A DNA stretch of 64,000 nucleotides. It comes from DASZTV01 sp035550655. Its GTDB lineage: Bacteria; Actinomycetota; Actinomycetes; JAFAQI01. Below, piece by piece: positions 15,748 to 26,702 of this stretch. Where the stretch lies: positions 25,191-89,190 of the forward strand of contig DASZOU010000001.1 of assembly GCA_035550655.1 (NCBI GenBank), written 5' to 3'. A model generated the notes under the pieces. That model was not told where the DNA came from. It saw only the letters and a list, made by a program, of their open reading frames with translations, and searched no databases. The number at the start of each line of letters is the position of its first letter. Position 1 is the stretch's first letter. The position numbers were made by a program, and so were the translations under genes.

Positions 15748-16691
15748 ACCGACACCTGCTCTCCGCCGCCGACCTCAGCCGCGAGGACGCGCTGCTGGTC
15801 CTCGACACCGCCGCGGACATGGATGCCGCGCTGGCAGGGCGCAGCATCAAGAAGCTCCCGACCCTGCGCGGCCGCACCGTGGTCAACCTGTTCTTCGAGG
15901 ACTCCACCCGCACGCGCACGTCTTTCGAGGTGGCGGCGAAGCGACTGTCCGCGGACGTCATCAACTTCTCCGCGAAGGGGTCGAGTGTCAGCAAGGGCGA
16001 GTCGCTCAAGGACACCGCCCTCACCCTCGAGGCGATGGGCTCCGACGCGGTGGTCGTCCGGCACTCGGCCAGCGGCGCTCCGCATCGGCTAGCCAACTGG
16101 ATCCGCGGCAGTGTCGTCAATGCCGGCGACGGCACGCACGAACACCCGACGCAGGCGCTGCTCGACGCCTACACGATGCGCCGGCGGACCGGACGCCTCG
16201 AGGGCCTGCAGGTGGCGATCGTCGGTGACGTGCTCCACTCGCGCGTCGCGCGGAGCAACGTGCTGCTGCTCTCCACGCTGGGAGCGGAGGTGACGCTGGT
16301 CGCGCCGCCGACACTGTTGCCGGTGGGCCTGACCTCGTGGCCCTGCTCGGTGTCGTACGACCTCGACGGGGTGCTGCCGAAGAGCGACGTCGTAATGATG
16401 CTCCGGGTCCAGCACGAACGGATGCACGGCGGGTTCTTCCCGACGACCCGGGAGTACTCGCGCCGCTACGGCCTCGACGCGCAGCGGATGGCGTCACTTC
16501 CGGACGACGCGATCGTGATGCATCCGGGCCCGATGAACCGCGGCGTCGAGATCGCAGCAGAGGTCGCCGACAGCGTGCGCTCGACGATCGTCGAGCAGGT
16601 CGCGAACGGCATCTCGGTGCGCATGGCGGTCCTGTATCTCCTGCTCGGCGGGCTGATCGACGTCACCGACGCCCAGGAGGCAGCGGCATGA
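15744..16691 (+). CDS. pyrB: Aspartate carbamoyltransferase catalytic subunit
   Basis: 315 aa. Condenses carbamoyl phosphate with aspartate. Carbamoyl-phosphate loop FEDSTRTRTSFEVAAKRL at residues ~51-68, the HPTQALLDAYT motif at ~133 and the C-terminal HPGPMNRGVEIA at ~255. No pyrI regulatory gene is nearby. Overlaps pyrR by ATGA. Its TGA also forms ATGA with a micro-ORF that leads to pyrC. Confidence 0.96.
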   Translation: MNRHLLSAADLSREDALLVLDTAADMDAALAGRSIKKLPTLRGRTVVNLFFEDSTRTRTSFEVAAKRLSADVINFSAKGSSVSKGESLKDTALTLEAMGSDAVVVRHSASGAPHRLANWIRGSVVNAGDGTHEHPTQALLDAYTMRRRTGRLEGLQVAIVGDVLHSRVARSNVLLLSTLGAEVTLVAPPTLLPVGLTSWPCSVSYDLDGVLPKSDVVMMLRVQHERMHGGFFPTTREYSRRYGLDAQRMASLPDDAIVMHPGPMNRGVEIAAEVADSVRSTIVEQVANGISVRMAVLYLLLGGLIDVTDAQEAAA

Positions 16692-16744
16692 ACACCGCGC
16701 GAAGTTGCTCGCTCCGCTCACAACTCCGCGGGGGCCCTGAATGA
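16688..16744 (+). CDS. 18-codon micro-ORF bridging pyrB and pyrC
   Basis: ATG 16688 overlaps the pyrB stop as ATGA and its TGA (16742-16744) overlaps the pyrC ATG (16741) as ATGA. Peptide: MNTARSCSLRSQLRGGPE. The interval also holds an imperfect hairpin (CGCG, 1 mismatch, AGTTG; CAACT, 1 mismatch, CGCG). The most economical role is to keep ribosomes terminating and restarting across the gap; a function of the peptide is not supported. Confidence 0.4.
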   Translation: MNTARSCSLRSQLRGGPE

Positions 16745-18018
16745 TGGGACGGTACGTCGTCCGGGGCGCGCGGCCGCTCGGTGGCGAGGTGCGAGACCTG
16801 TACGTCGAAGGCGGCGAACTGGTCGACGAGGCGCCATCCAAAGCGGACGTCATCGACGCGGGCGGGCTGATCGCACTTCCGGGGTTCGTCGACTTGCACA
16901 CGCATCTGCGGGAGCCCGGGCGCGAGGACGCCGAGACGGTCGAGTCGGGAACCCGAGCCGCGGCCCTCGGCGGATTCACCGCGCTACATGCGATGGCCAA
17001 CACGGACCCGGTCGCTGACGTGGCCGGCGTCGTCGAGCAGGTGTGGCGGCTCGGCCAGGAAGCCGGGCACTGCGATGTCCATCCGGTCGGTGCCGTGACG
17101 GTCGGTCTTGCCGGCGAGCGGCTCGCCGAGCTGGGTGCCATGGCGGACTCGGCCGCGCGGGTGCGGGTGTTCTCCGACGACGGCAAGTGCGTACACGATC
17201 CGCTGCTGATGCGGCGCGCCCTCGAGTACGTCAAGGCTTTCGACGGTGTCATTGCGCAGCACGCCCAGGACCCGCGGCTGACCGAGGCGGCGCAGATCAA
17301 CGAAGGCGAGTGGTCGGCGACACTCGGCCTGGCCGGCTGGCCAGCCGTGGCCGAGGAGGCGATCATCGCGCGCGACTGCCTGCTCGCCGCGCACGTTGGA
17401 TCGCGCGTGCACTTCTGTCACGTCTCGACCGCCGGATCCGTCGAGCTGGTCCGCTGGGCCAAGGGCAAGGGCTGGAACGTGACCGCGGAGGTCACGCCGC
17501 ATCACCTGCTCCTGACGGACGACCTCACCGCCTCCTACGACCCGGTCTACAAGGTGAACCCGCCGCTGCGCACCGGCGACGACGTGACGGCCCTCCGTGA
17601 GGCGCTCGCCGACGGCACCATCGACGCGGTCGCCACCGACCACGCGCCGCATGCGCTCGAGGACAAGGAGACCGAGTTCGCCGCCGCTGCGTTCGGCATG
17701 ACTGGACTCGAGACGGCGCTGTCGGTCGTGGCGACCGCCATGGTCGAAACCGGCTTGCTCGACTGGGCGGGCGTCGCGGACCGGATGAGCGTGCGCCCGG
17801 CGGTGATCGGCCGGCTGCCGCGTCAAGGCCAGCCGCTCGAGCCCGGCGCACCGGCGAACTTCGTCCTGGTCGACCCCGCGGCGCGCTGGACCGTCGACCC
17901 GACGATGGCCGCAAGCCGGAGCAGGAACACGCCGTTCGCCGGCCGGGAGCTCGCGGCGCGGGTCATCGCCACCTTCCTGAGGGGGAAGGCGACGGTCCTG
18001 GACGGAAAAGCCGGATGA
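16741..18018 (+). CDS. pyrC: Dihydroorotase (class I)
   Basis: 425 aa amidohydrolase that cyclises carbamoyl aspartate. Metal-binding HTHLREPG at residues ~56-63, the FSDDGKCV Asp region at ~143, histidines in AQHAQD and HFCHVST (~176 and ~225), and the catalytic ATDHAPHA at ~299. The pattern is that of the long class I enzyme of Gram-positive bacteria. Start ATG 16741, with a second ATG in the next codon. Coupled to the 55-aa membrane protein downstream (ATGA). Confidence 0.96.
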   Translation: MMGRYVVRGARPLGGEVRDLYVEGGELVDEAPSKADVIDAGGLIALPGFVDLHTHLREPGREDAETVESGTRAAALGGFTALHAMANTDPVADVAGVVEQVWRLGQEAGHCDVHPVGAVTVGLAGERLAELGAMADSAARVRVFSDDGKCVHDPLLMRRALEYVKAFDGVIAQHAQDPRLTEAAQINEGEWSATLGLAGWPAVAEEAIIARDCLLAAHVGSRVHFCHVSTAGSVELVRWAKGKGWNVTAEVTPHHLLLTDDLTASYDPVYKVNPPLRTGDDVTALREALADGTIDAVATDHAPHALEDKETEFAAAAFGMTGLETALSVVATAMVETGLLDWAGVADRMSVRPAVIGRLPRQGQPLEPGAPANFVLVDPAARWTVDPTMAASRSRNTPFAGRELAARVIATFLRGKATVLDGKAG

Positions 18019-18182
18019 GCATCTTGCAGGCAGCCGACGACACCAAGAAGGTGTTGATCGACCCGCACCCGGCGTGGGGCAGTCTCGGCGTCGGCATCGC
18101 CGCGATCATCGTCTTCCTCATCTTCGCGACCTGGATCGTCGTCCAGCGCGTCAGGCATGGAAAGGACAGCGACGATGACTGA
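18015..18182 (+). CDS. 55-aa single-pass membrane protein between pyrC and carA
   Basis: ATG 18015 overlaps the pyrC stop; the TGA at 18180-18182 lies 8 nt inside carA. The N-terminus is short and polar (MSILQAADDTKKVLIDPHPA), then one hydrophobic helix (residues ~23-43, GVGIAAIIVFLIFATWIVV) and a charged tail HGKDSDDD. Other actinobacteria also carry a membrane-protein gene at the pyrC-carA junction, usually longer. Coupling on both sides argues that it is translated. Function unknown. Confidence 0.75.
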   Translation: MSILQAADDTKKVLIDPHPAWGSLGVGIAAIIVFLIFATWIVVQRVRHGKDSDDD

Positions 18183-19273
18183 CCCGGCGATCCTCGTTCT
18201 GGAGGACGGCCGAACCTTCCGGGGTCACGCCTACGGCGCTACCGGGGAGACGTTCGGGGAGGCCGTCTTCACGACAGGGATGACGGGCTACCAGGAGACG
18301 CTCACCGACCCGTCGTTCCACCGCCAGGTGGTGGTGCAGACGGCGCCGCACATCGGCAACACCGGGATCAACGACGAGGACCCCGAGTCGCGCCGGGTCT
18401 GGGTGTCCGGTTACGTCGTCCGTGACCCCGCGCGCATCCCCAGCAACTGGCGGTCCCGCCGCACGCTCGACGCCGAGCTCGCGGCGCAGGGGGTCGTCGG
18501 GATCAGTGGTATCGACACCCGCGCCTTGACGCGCCACCTGCGGGAGCGAGGGGCGATGCGGGTCGGGGTCAGCAGCATCGAGACCGACCCGGAGGCGCTG
18601 CTCCAGCGCGTGCTGGAAAGCCCCGGCATGGAGGGGGCCGACCTAGCCGGCGAGGTGACGACACCGGAGCCGTACGTCGTACCCGCCGTCGGCGGGAAGC
18701 GGTTCACCGTCGCTGCCGTTGACCTCGGCATCAAGGCCGCGACGCCGCGCTACATGGCGCAGCAGGGCTGTGAGGTCCACGTCTTGCCGTCGACGGCGAC
18801 GGCCGCCGACATCCTCGCGGTCTCACCGGACGGCGTCTTTTTCTCCAATGGCCCGGGCGACCCGGCCACCGCGGACGGCCCGGTGGCGGCGCTGCGCGGC
18901 GTGCTCGGGGTGAAGCCGGTGTTCGGCATCTGCTTCGGAAACCAGATCCTCGGCCGGGCGCTCGGCTTCGGCACGTACAAGCTGAAGTTCGGCCATCGCG
19001 GCGTGAACCAACCGGTGCAGGATCGGCGGACCGCGCAGATCGCGATCACCAGCCACAACCACGGTTTCGCCGTCGACGCGCCGACAGAAGGACCCGCCAC
19101 GACGGACTACGGGAAGGTCGAGGTGAGCCACGTCGACCTCAACGACGGCGTCGTCGAAGGACTGCGGTGCCTCGACATACCGGCCTTCTCCGTCCAGTAC
19201 CACCCGGAGGCGGCGCCAGGCCCACATGACGCCACCAGCCTGTTCACCGCTTTTACCGATCTGATGGCCGCCA

Positions 19274-19281
<8 letters not shown>
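18175..19281 (+). CDS. carA: Carbamoyl-phosphate synthase small subunit
   Basis: Glutaminase subunit, 368 aa, supplying ammonia to CarB. Start ATG 18175 (MTDPAILVLEDGRTFRG) with GGAAAGGA upstream; an ATG six codons earlier is less likely. N-terminal CarA domain with TGMTGYQETLTDPSF, then a class I glutamine amidotransferase domain with the nucleophilic Cys in FGICFGNQ (~residue 254) and the His-Glu of QYHPEA (~residue 340). Overlaps carB by 8 nt. Confidence 0.96.
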
Positions 19282-22608
<3,327 letters not shown>

Positions 22609-22609
<1 letters not shown>

Positions 22610-23466
22610 TGGCTCCCATCCAGGTCAAGGGCGAGGTCCTGGGGGTCAAGCCGGTTGGCGAGTACTTCTCGATGACCGTGGTGGCCCCCGGAATCGCCGA
22701 GCGCACCAAGCCGGGCCAGTTCGTCGCGGTCGCGGTCGGCGGCGACGCCGGCGGGCTGCTGCTGCGCCGGGCCTTCTCGATCTATTCGGTTCGCGAGACA
22801 GGCGTGTACGGCGGGACGGTCGAGTTCATCTTCTCCGTCGCCGGCCGCGGCACTGCCTGGCTCGCAGCCCAGCGACCGTACGACCCGATCGACATCGTCG
22901 GACCGCTCGGTCGGCCGTTCGCGCTGCCGCGGGAGCCGGCCAACTGCGTGCTGGTTGGGGGCGGCTACGGCGCGGCGCCGTTGTTCCCGCTCGCGGACGC
23001 GTTGCGGACCCGCGGCTGTCGCATCGATGCGGTGCTCGGTGCCTCGACCGGTGATCGGCTGTTCGGTGCGCTTGACGCGAAACGGATGGCGGCGAGCGTG
23101 GCGTTCACCACCGATGACGGCTCGTACGGCGAGAAGGGCAGGGTGTCCGACGTACTTCCCGACGTCATCTCGCGGGTGCACGCTGACGTGGTCTACGCCT
23201 GCGGGCCGATGGCGATGCTCGAGGCCGTCCAGCGCGTCGCGAGCGACGCCTACGACGGTGCCGGGATCCCGACGCAGCTGTCGGTCGAGGAGTCGATGGC
23301 GTGCGGCATCGGGGTGTGCATGACGTGCGTCCTGCCGATCGTCGGCAACGACGGGCATACCAGGATGGCCCGCTCCTGTGTCGACGGGCCCGTGTTCGGC
23401 GGCGACCGGATCCGCTGGGACGCGCTCGGAACCGTGCCCGACGACGCAGTCGGAGCCCAGCTGTGA
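22609..23466 (+). CDS. pyrK: Dihydroorotate dehydrogenase electron-transfer subunit
   Basis: 285 aa from GTG 22609 with AAGGAGG 9 nt upstream. FAD- and [2Fe-2S]-containing subunit passing electrons from PyrD to NAD+. FAD-binding LLRRAFSIYS (~residue 45), NAD-domain VLVGGGYGAAPL (~115), and the cluster cysteines in ACGIGVCMTCVL and SCVDGPVF near residues 228-262. Its presence defines the neighbouring PyrD as class 1B. Many actinobacteria have the quinone-linked class 2 enzyme and no pyrK. Confidence 0.95.
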
Positions 23467-23476
23467 GAGGTGCCAC

Positions 23477-24580
23477 GTGACCGTCACCATTCGCCGGCAG
23501 GAGCGGACGGTGCGTCATGTCAACGTCGACATGAGCACAAAGCTCGGGTCACTCACCGTCGCCGACCCGGTGTTCACCGCGTCGGGCTGCGCTGCCGCCG
23601 GCCAGGAGCTCGCGGCCTTCAACGACCTGACCGCGATCGGCGGCGTCGTGACGAAGTCGATCCAGCTCAACCCGCGCGCCGGTCGCGCAACGCCGCGGAT
23701 GGCGGAGACGCCGAGCGGGATGCTCAACTCGATCGGCCTGCAGGGACCCGGCATCGACATCTTCATCAACCGCGACTTGACCTGGCTCGCGGAACATCAG
23801 GTGAACGCGGTCGTCTCGATCGCCGGGCAGAGCGTCGACGAGTACGCGAAGCTCGCCGGAAAGCTGCGCGGCAAGCCGGTGGCCATGATCGAGGTGAACA
23901 TCAGCTGCCCCAACGTCGAAGACCGCGGCCAGGTGTTCGCGTGCGACAAGAGCGCCGCCGCGTCCGTCGTGCAGGCGGTCAAGCGGGCCGCGCCGGCCGG
24001 CGTACCGATCTTCGCGAAGCTCTCACCCGACGTCACCGACATCGTGTCGATCGCGACGGCTTGCGTCGACGCGGGTGCGACGGGGCTCAGCCTGATCAAC
24101 ACCACCCTCGGGATGGTGATCGACACCACGACGATGCGCCCGCTGCTCGCCGGCGTGACCGGCGGGCTGTCGGGGCCGGCGATCCGGCCGCTCGCGCTGC
24201 GCTGCGTCTGGCAGGTGCACCAGGCGATGCCGGAGGTTCCGTTGTTCGGCATCGGTGGCATCCGGACCGGCTTGGACGCGCTCGAGTTCATCCTTGCGGG
24301 TGCCAGCGCCGTGCAGATCGGCACGGTCATCTTCAACGACCCGGGGGCACCGTCACGGGTGTCCCGCGAGCTGAGCGAGGCGCTCACCGAGCGCGGGATG
24401 GACCGCCTGGACCAGGCGATCGGGCTTGCGCACCGGCCGCCCGAGGTCGTGATCCCGGAGTCGCCGGACCCGCCGGGCGACGAGCTCGTGGACGAGCTCT
24501 ACGAGGAGAGCATCGCCTCGGACATCGACGAGATGGCGGTCTTTGCGGACGACCAATGGCTGGAGGACCAGGATGTCTGA
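23477..24580 (+). CDS. pyrD: Dihydroorotate dehydrogenase, class 1B catalytic subunit
   Basis: 367 aa from GTG 23477 (GAGAGG 6 nt upstream). GTG 23510 and ATG 23531 are alternatives that would remove 11-18 residues. FMN-barrel enzyme with the class 1 catalytic cysteine in NISCPNVEDRG, substrate residues in SGMLNSIGLQGPG and FMN-phosphate motif GIGGIRTGLDALEF. Unlike typical ~310-aa class 1B proteins it has an acidic C-terminal extension of about 45 residues (from ~residue 323) of unknown role. The pyrF start lies 8 nt inside its end. Confidence 0.93.
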   Translation: MTVTIRRQERTVRHVNVDMSTKLGSLTVADPVFTASGCAAAGQELAAFNDLTAIGGVVTKSIQLNPRAGRATPRMAETPSGMLNSIGLQGPGIDIFINRDLTWLAEHQVNAVVSIAGQSVDEYAKLAGKLRGKPVAMIEVNISCPNVEDRGQVFACDKSAAASVVQAVKRAAPAGVPIFAKLSPDVTDIVSIATACVDAGATGLSLINTTLGMVIDTTTMRPLLAGVTGGLSGPAIRPLALRCVWQVHQAMPEVPLFGIGGIRTGLDALEFILAGASAVQIGTVIFNDPGAPSRVSRELSEALTERGMDRLDQAIGLAHRPPEVVIPESPDPPGDELVDELYEESIASDIDEMAVFADDQWLEDQDV

Positions 24581-25277
24581 GCGATCTGTCGCGCCGATCG
24601 CAGTTGCGCTCGACACCGGCGATCTCGCCACCGCGACGCGATGGGCTCAGGCGGTAGGGCCGCATGTCAGCACGCTGAAAGTGGGCCTGGAGCTGTTCTG
24701 CGCCGAAGGTCCCGGCGCTGTCGAGAAGATCGGCGCCGCCGCCGACACCGATCTGTTTCTCGACCTCAAGCTGCATGACATCCCGGCGACCGTCGCGGGT
24801 GCCGCGCGCTCAGTCTCTTCACTCGCGCCCGACTACCTCACCGTGCACGCCAGTGGCGGCGTCGCGATGATCGCGGCCGCGGCCGACGCGCTTCCGGACA
24901 CGAAGATCACCGCGGTCACGATCCTGACCTCGCTGACCGGTGACCACCTCGACCAGATGGGGATCGCCGGCCCGCCGGAGGAAGCGGTCGTGCGGCTGGC
25001 GCAGCTCGCGGTCGGCGCGGGGGCTCGTGCGCTGGTCTGCTCCCCGCAGGAGGTTGCTTCGGTGCGGTCGGCCGTCGGTGCCGACGTGACCCTCATCACG
25101 CCCGGCGTGCGCCCGGCGGACTCCGCTCACCACGACCAGGCACGGGTGGCCAAGCCTGAGCGGGCGCTGGCGGACGGCGCCGACATCGTGGTGGTGGGAC
25201 GCCCGATCACCGGTGCCGCTGATCCTGGTGAGGCGGCTGCGGCGATCGCCGCGGCGCTCGCCCGGCGCGGGCGCTGA
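24573..25277 (+). CDS. pyrF: Orotidine 5'-phosphate decarboxylase
   Basis: 234 aa from ATG 24573 with GGAGGACCAGG before it. TIM-barrel enzyme making UMP. The catalytic DLKLHDIPATV (Asp-Lys-Asp network) is at residues ~63-73, VGRPITGAADP is the phosphate-binding motif near residue 208, and LITPGVRP is conserved. It is the short bacterial group 1 form. Last gene of the pyrimidine run before mihF. Confidence 0.96.
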   Translation: MSERSVAPIAVALDTGDLATATRWAQAVGPHVSTLKVGLELFCAEGPGAVEKIGAAADTDLFLDLKLHDIPATVAGAARSVSSLAPDYLTVHASGGVAMIAAAADALPDTKITAVTILTSLTGDHLDQMGIAGPPEEAVVRLAQLAVGAGARALVCSPQEVASVRSAVGADVTLITPGVRPADSAHHDQARVAKPERALADGADIVVVGRPITGAADPGEAAAAIAAALARRGR

Positions 25278-25283
25278 GGGTAG

Positions 25284-25313
25284 TTGCGCGACCTGTCCTG
25301 GCCTCGCTAGGTT
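25284..25313 (+). promoter_or_regulatory. Candidate mihF promoter
   Basis: TTGCGC (25284-25289), 18-bp spacer, TAGGTT (25308-25313), ~78 nt before mihF. A second -10-like TACCGT is at 25367. Either could separate mihF-gmk from the pyr operon. Confidence 0.35.
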
Positions 25314-25391
25314 CGCCGCCGCTGGCGAGGTTCTGGTGGGACGCGGCGTGGGTCCCGGCTTCGTCCTACCGTGACCACGAGGTGAATCCGT

Positions 25392-25706
25392 TTGGCGCTC
25401 CCGCCGTTGACGCCGCAGGAGCGGGCGGCCGCGCTGGAGAAGGCCGCCGCGGCCCGTCGCACTCGCGCCGACCTGCGCGAGCAGATCAAGCAGTCGAAGA
25501 TCTCCCTCGCGGAGGTCTTCGCCGCCGGAGAGCGCGACGAGGCGATCGGCAAGATGCGCGTCAGCGCCGTCCTCGAGTCGATGCCCGGCGTGGGCAAGAT
25601 CCGCGCGCAGCGGATCATGGAGCGGTTGTCGATCTCGGCGACCCGTCGCGTGCGCGGGCTCGGCGCCCACCAGCGCTCCGCCCTCGAGCGCGAGTTCGCC
25701 GGCTGA
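25392..25706 (+). CDS. mihF: Integration host factor, actinobacterial type
   Basis: 104 aa from TTG 25392. Small basic nucleoid protein with an N-terminal helix (LTPQERAAALEKAAAARR) and the helix-two-turn-helix core typical of mIHF (KMRVSAVLESMPGVGKIRAQ, then RRVRGLG). It bends or compacts DNA and is found only in Actinobacteria, located between pyrF and gmk as here. Unrelated in sequence to IHFα/β. Confidence 0.93.
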   Translation: MALPPLTPQERAAALEKAAAARRTRADLREQIKQSKISLAEVFAAGERDEAIGKMRVSAVLESMPGVGKIRAQRIMERLSISATRRVRGLGAHQRSALEREFAG

Positions 25707-25740
25707 CCCTCGCCCACCGCCAGCTCCAGACGAACCTGCG

Positions 25741-26295
25741 ATGACGGATCAACCACGCCGCCTCACGGTGCTGTCGGGTCCGGCTGGCGTCGGAAAGAGC
25801 TCCGTCGTCGCAGCGCTGCATGACCTCGTTCCCGAGGTCTGGGTGTCGGTGAGCGCAACCACGAGACCCCGGCGGCCGGGGGAGGTCGACGGCGAGTCGT
25901 ACTTCTTCGTCACGGTGCCCGAGTTCGACGCGATGACGGAGCGCGGCGAGCTGCTCGAGCGCGCGTCGTACGCCGGCAACCTCTACGGCACGCCCCGGCG
26001 ACCGGTCGAGGAGCGGTTGGCGGCCGGCGTACCGGTCCTGCTCGAGATCGAGGTGCAGGGTGCCCGCCAGGTGCGCGCGCTCGATCCGGGGGCGCGGCTC
26101 GTCTTCCTGGCCCCGCCCTCGTGGGACGAGCTGGAGCGGCGGCTGCGTGGCCGCGGCACCGAGGACGAGGCCGTCATCGAGCGGCGGCTGGCCCAGGCCG
26201 CCGTCGAGCTCTCTGCCGAGGGCGAGTTCGACGATGTGATCGTCAACACCTCGGTGGACGAGGCGGCGCGCCAGCTCGCATCGCTGATCACCTGA
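25741..26295 (+). CDS. gmk: Guanylate kinase
   Basis: 184 aa. Phosphorylates GMP to GDP. P-loop SGPAGVGKSS at residues ~12-21, GMP-binding SVSATTRPRRPGEVDGESY and the lid RRLRGRGTEDEAVIERRLA. The ATG is preceded by a short frame from the mihF stop that ends in an ATGA overlap, although that frame would need a CTG start. Followed by palindrome copy A. Confidence 0.96.
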   Translation: MTDQPRRLTVLSGPAGVGKSSVVAALHDLVPEVWVSVSATTRPRRPGEVDGESYFFVTVPEFDAMTERGELLERASYAGNLYGTPRRPVEERLAAGVPVLLEIEVQGARQVRALDPGARLVFLAPPSWDELERRLRGRGTEDEAVIERRLAQAAVELSAEGEFDDVIVNTSVDEAARQLASLIT

Positions 26296-26309
26296 CCCGA
26301 CAAGCCGCC

Positions 26310-26368
26310 GTGATCTTGACGTAAGAGGCGTTATGAGGCGCTGATAGCGCCACTTTCGTCAAGATCAC
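26310..26368. repeat. 59-nt palindromic element, copy A
   Basis: Left arm 26310-26325 (GTGATCTTGACGTAAG) pairs with right arm 26353-26368 with one mismatch. Inside it are GGCG (26327-26330), a 17-nt loop TTATGAGGCGCTGATAG and CGCC (26348-26351). It lies 14 nt after gmk and 20 nt before the rpoZ -10. It could act as a terminator, but the same 59-nt layout recurs at 41032, 42021 and 61599. Confidence 0.9.
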
Positions 26369-26388
26369 CGGGGAAGGCGCGCGGCTGG

Positions 26389-26394
26389 TAGCGT
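26389..26394 (+). promoter_or_regulatory. Candidate -10 of rpoZ
   Basis: TAGCGT, 35 nt before the rpoZ GTG. The -35 region would abut the right end of palindrome copy A. Confidence 0.4.
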
Positions 26395-26429
26395 TGTCGG
26401 GCACTTTCTACGGCTGAAATGAGGCACGC

Positions 26430-26693
26430 GTGTCCGGCACCGCCGCTCGCCCCGAGGGGATCACCAACCCGCCGATCGACGAGTTGCTCGACAAGGTCGA
26501 GAGCAAGTACGCGCTTGTCATCTACGCGGCCAAGCGGGCTCGCCAGATCAACGCGTACTACTCGCAGCTCGGCGAAGGTCTGCTCGAGTACGTCGGCCCG
26601 CTCGTTCCCGCCCACGTGCAGGAGAAGCCGCTGTCGGTGGCACTGCGCGAGGCGAACGAGGACCTGCTGACATTCGAGCAGGTCGAAGCTTAG
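26430..26693 (+). CDS. rpoZ: RNA polymerase omega subunit
   Basis: 87 aa from GTG 26430. Small subunit that helps fold β'. The conserved core ITNPPIDELLDKVESKYALV and AAKRARQINAYYSQL matches actinobacterial omega. Conserved order gmk-rpoZ-coaBC-metK-priA; 9 nt to coaBC. Confidence 0.95.
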   Translation: MSGTAARPEGITNPPIDELLDKVESKYALVIYAAKRARQINAYYSQLGEGLLEYVGPLVPAHVQEKPLSVALREANEDLLTFEQVEA

Positions 26694-26702
26694 GAACGCG
26701 AC

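Noticed and set aside
25703..25744. Third double-overlap micro-ORF between mihF and gmk
   Set aside because: The frame ends in ATGA with gmk but would need a CTG start at the mihF stop, so it is not supported.
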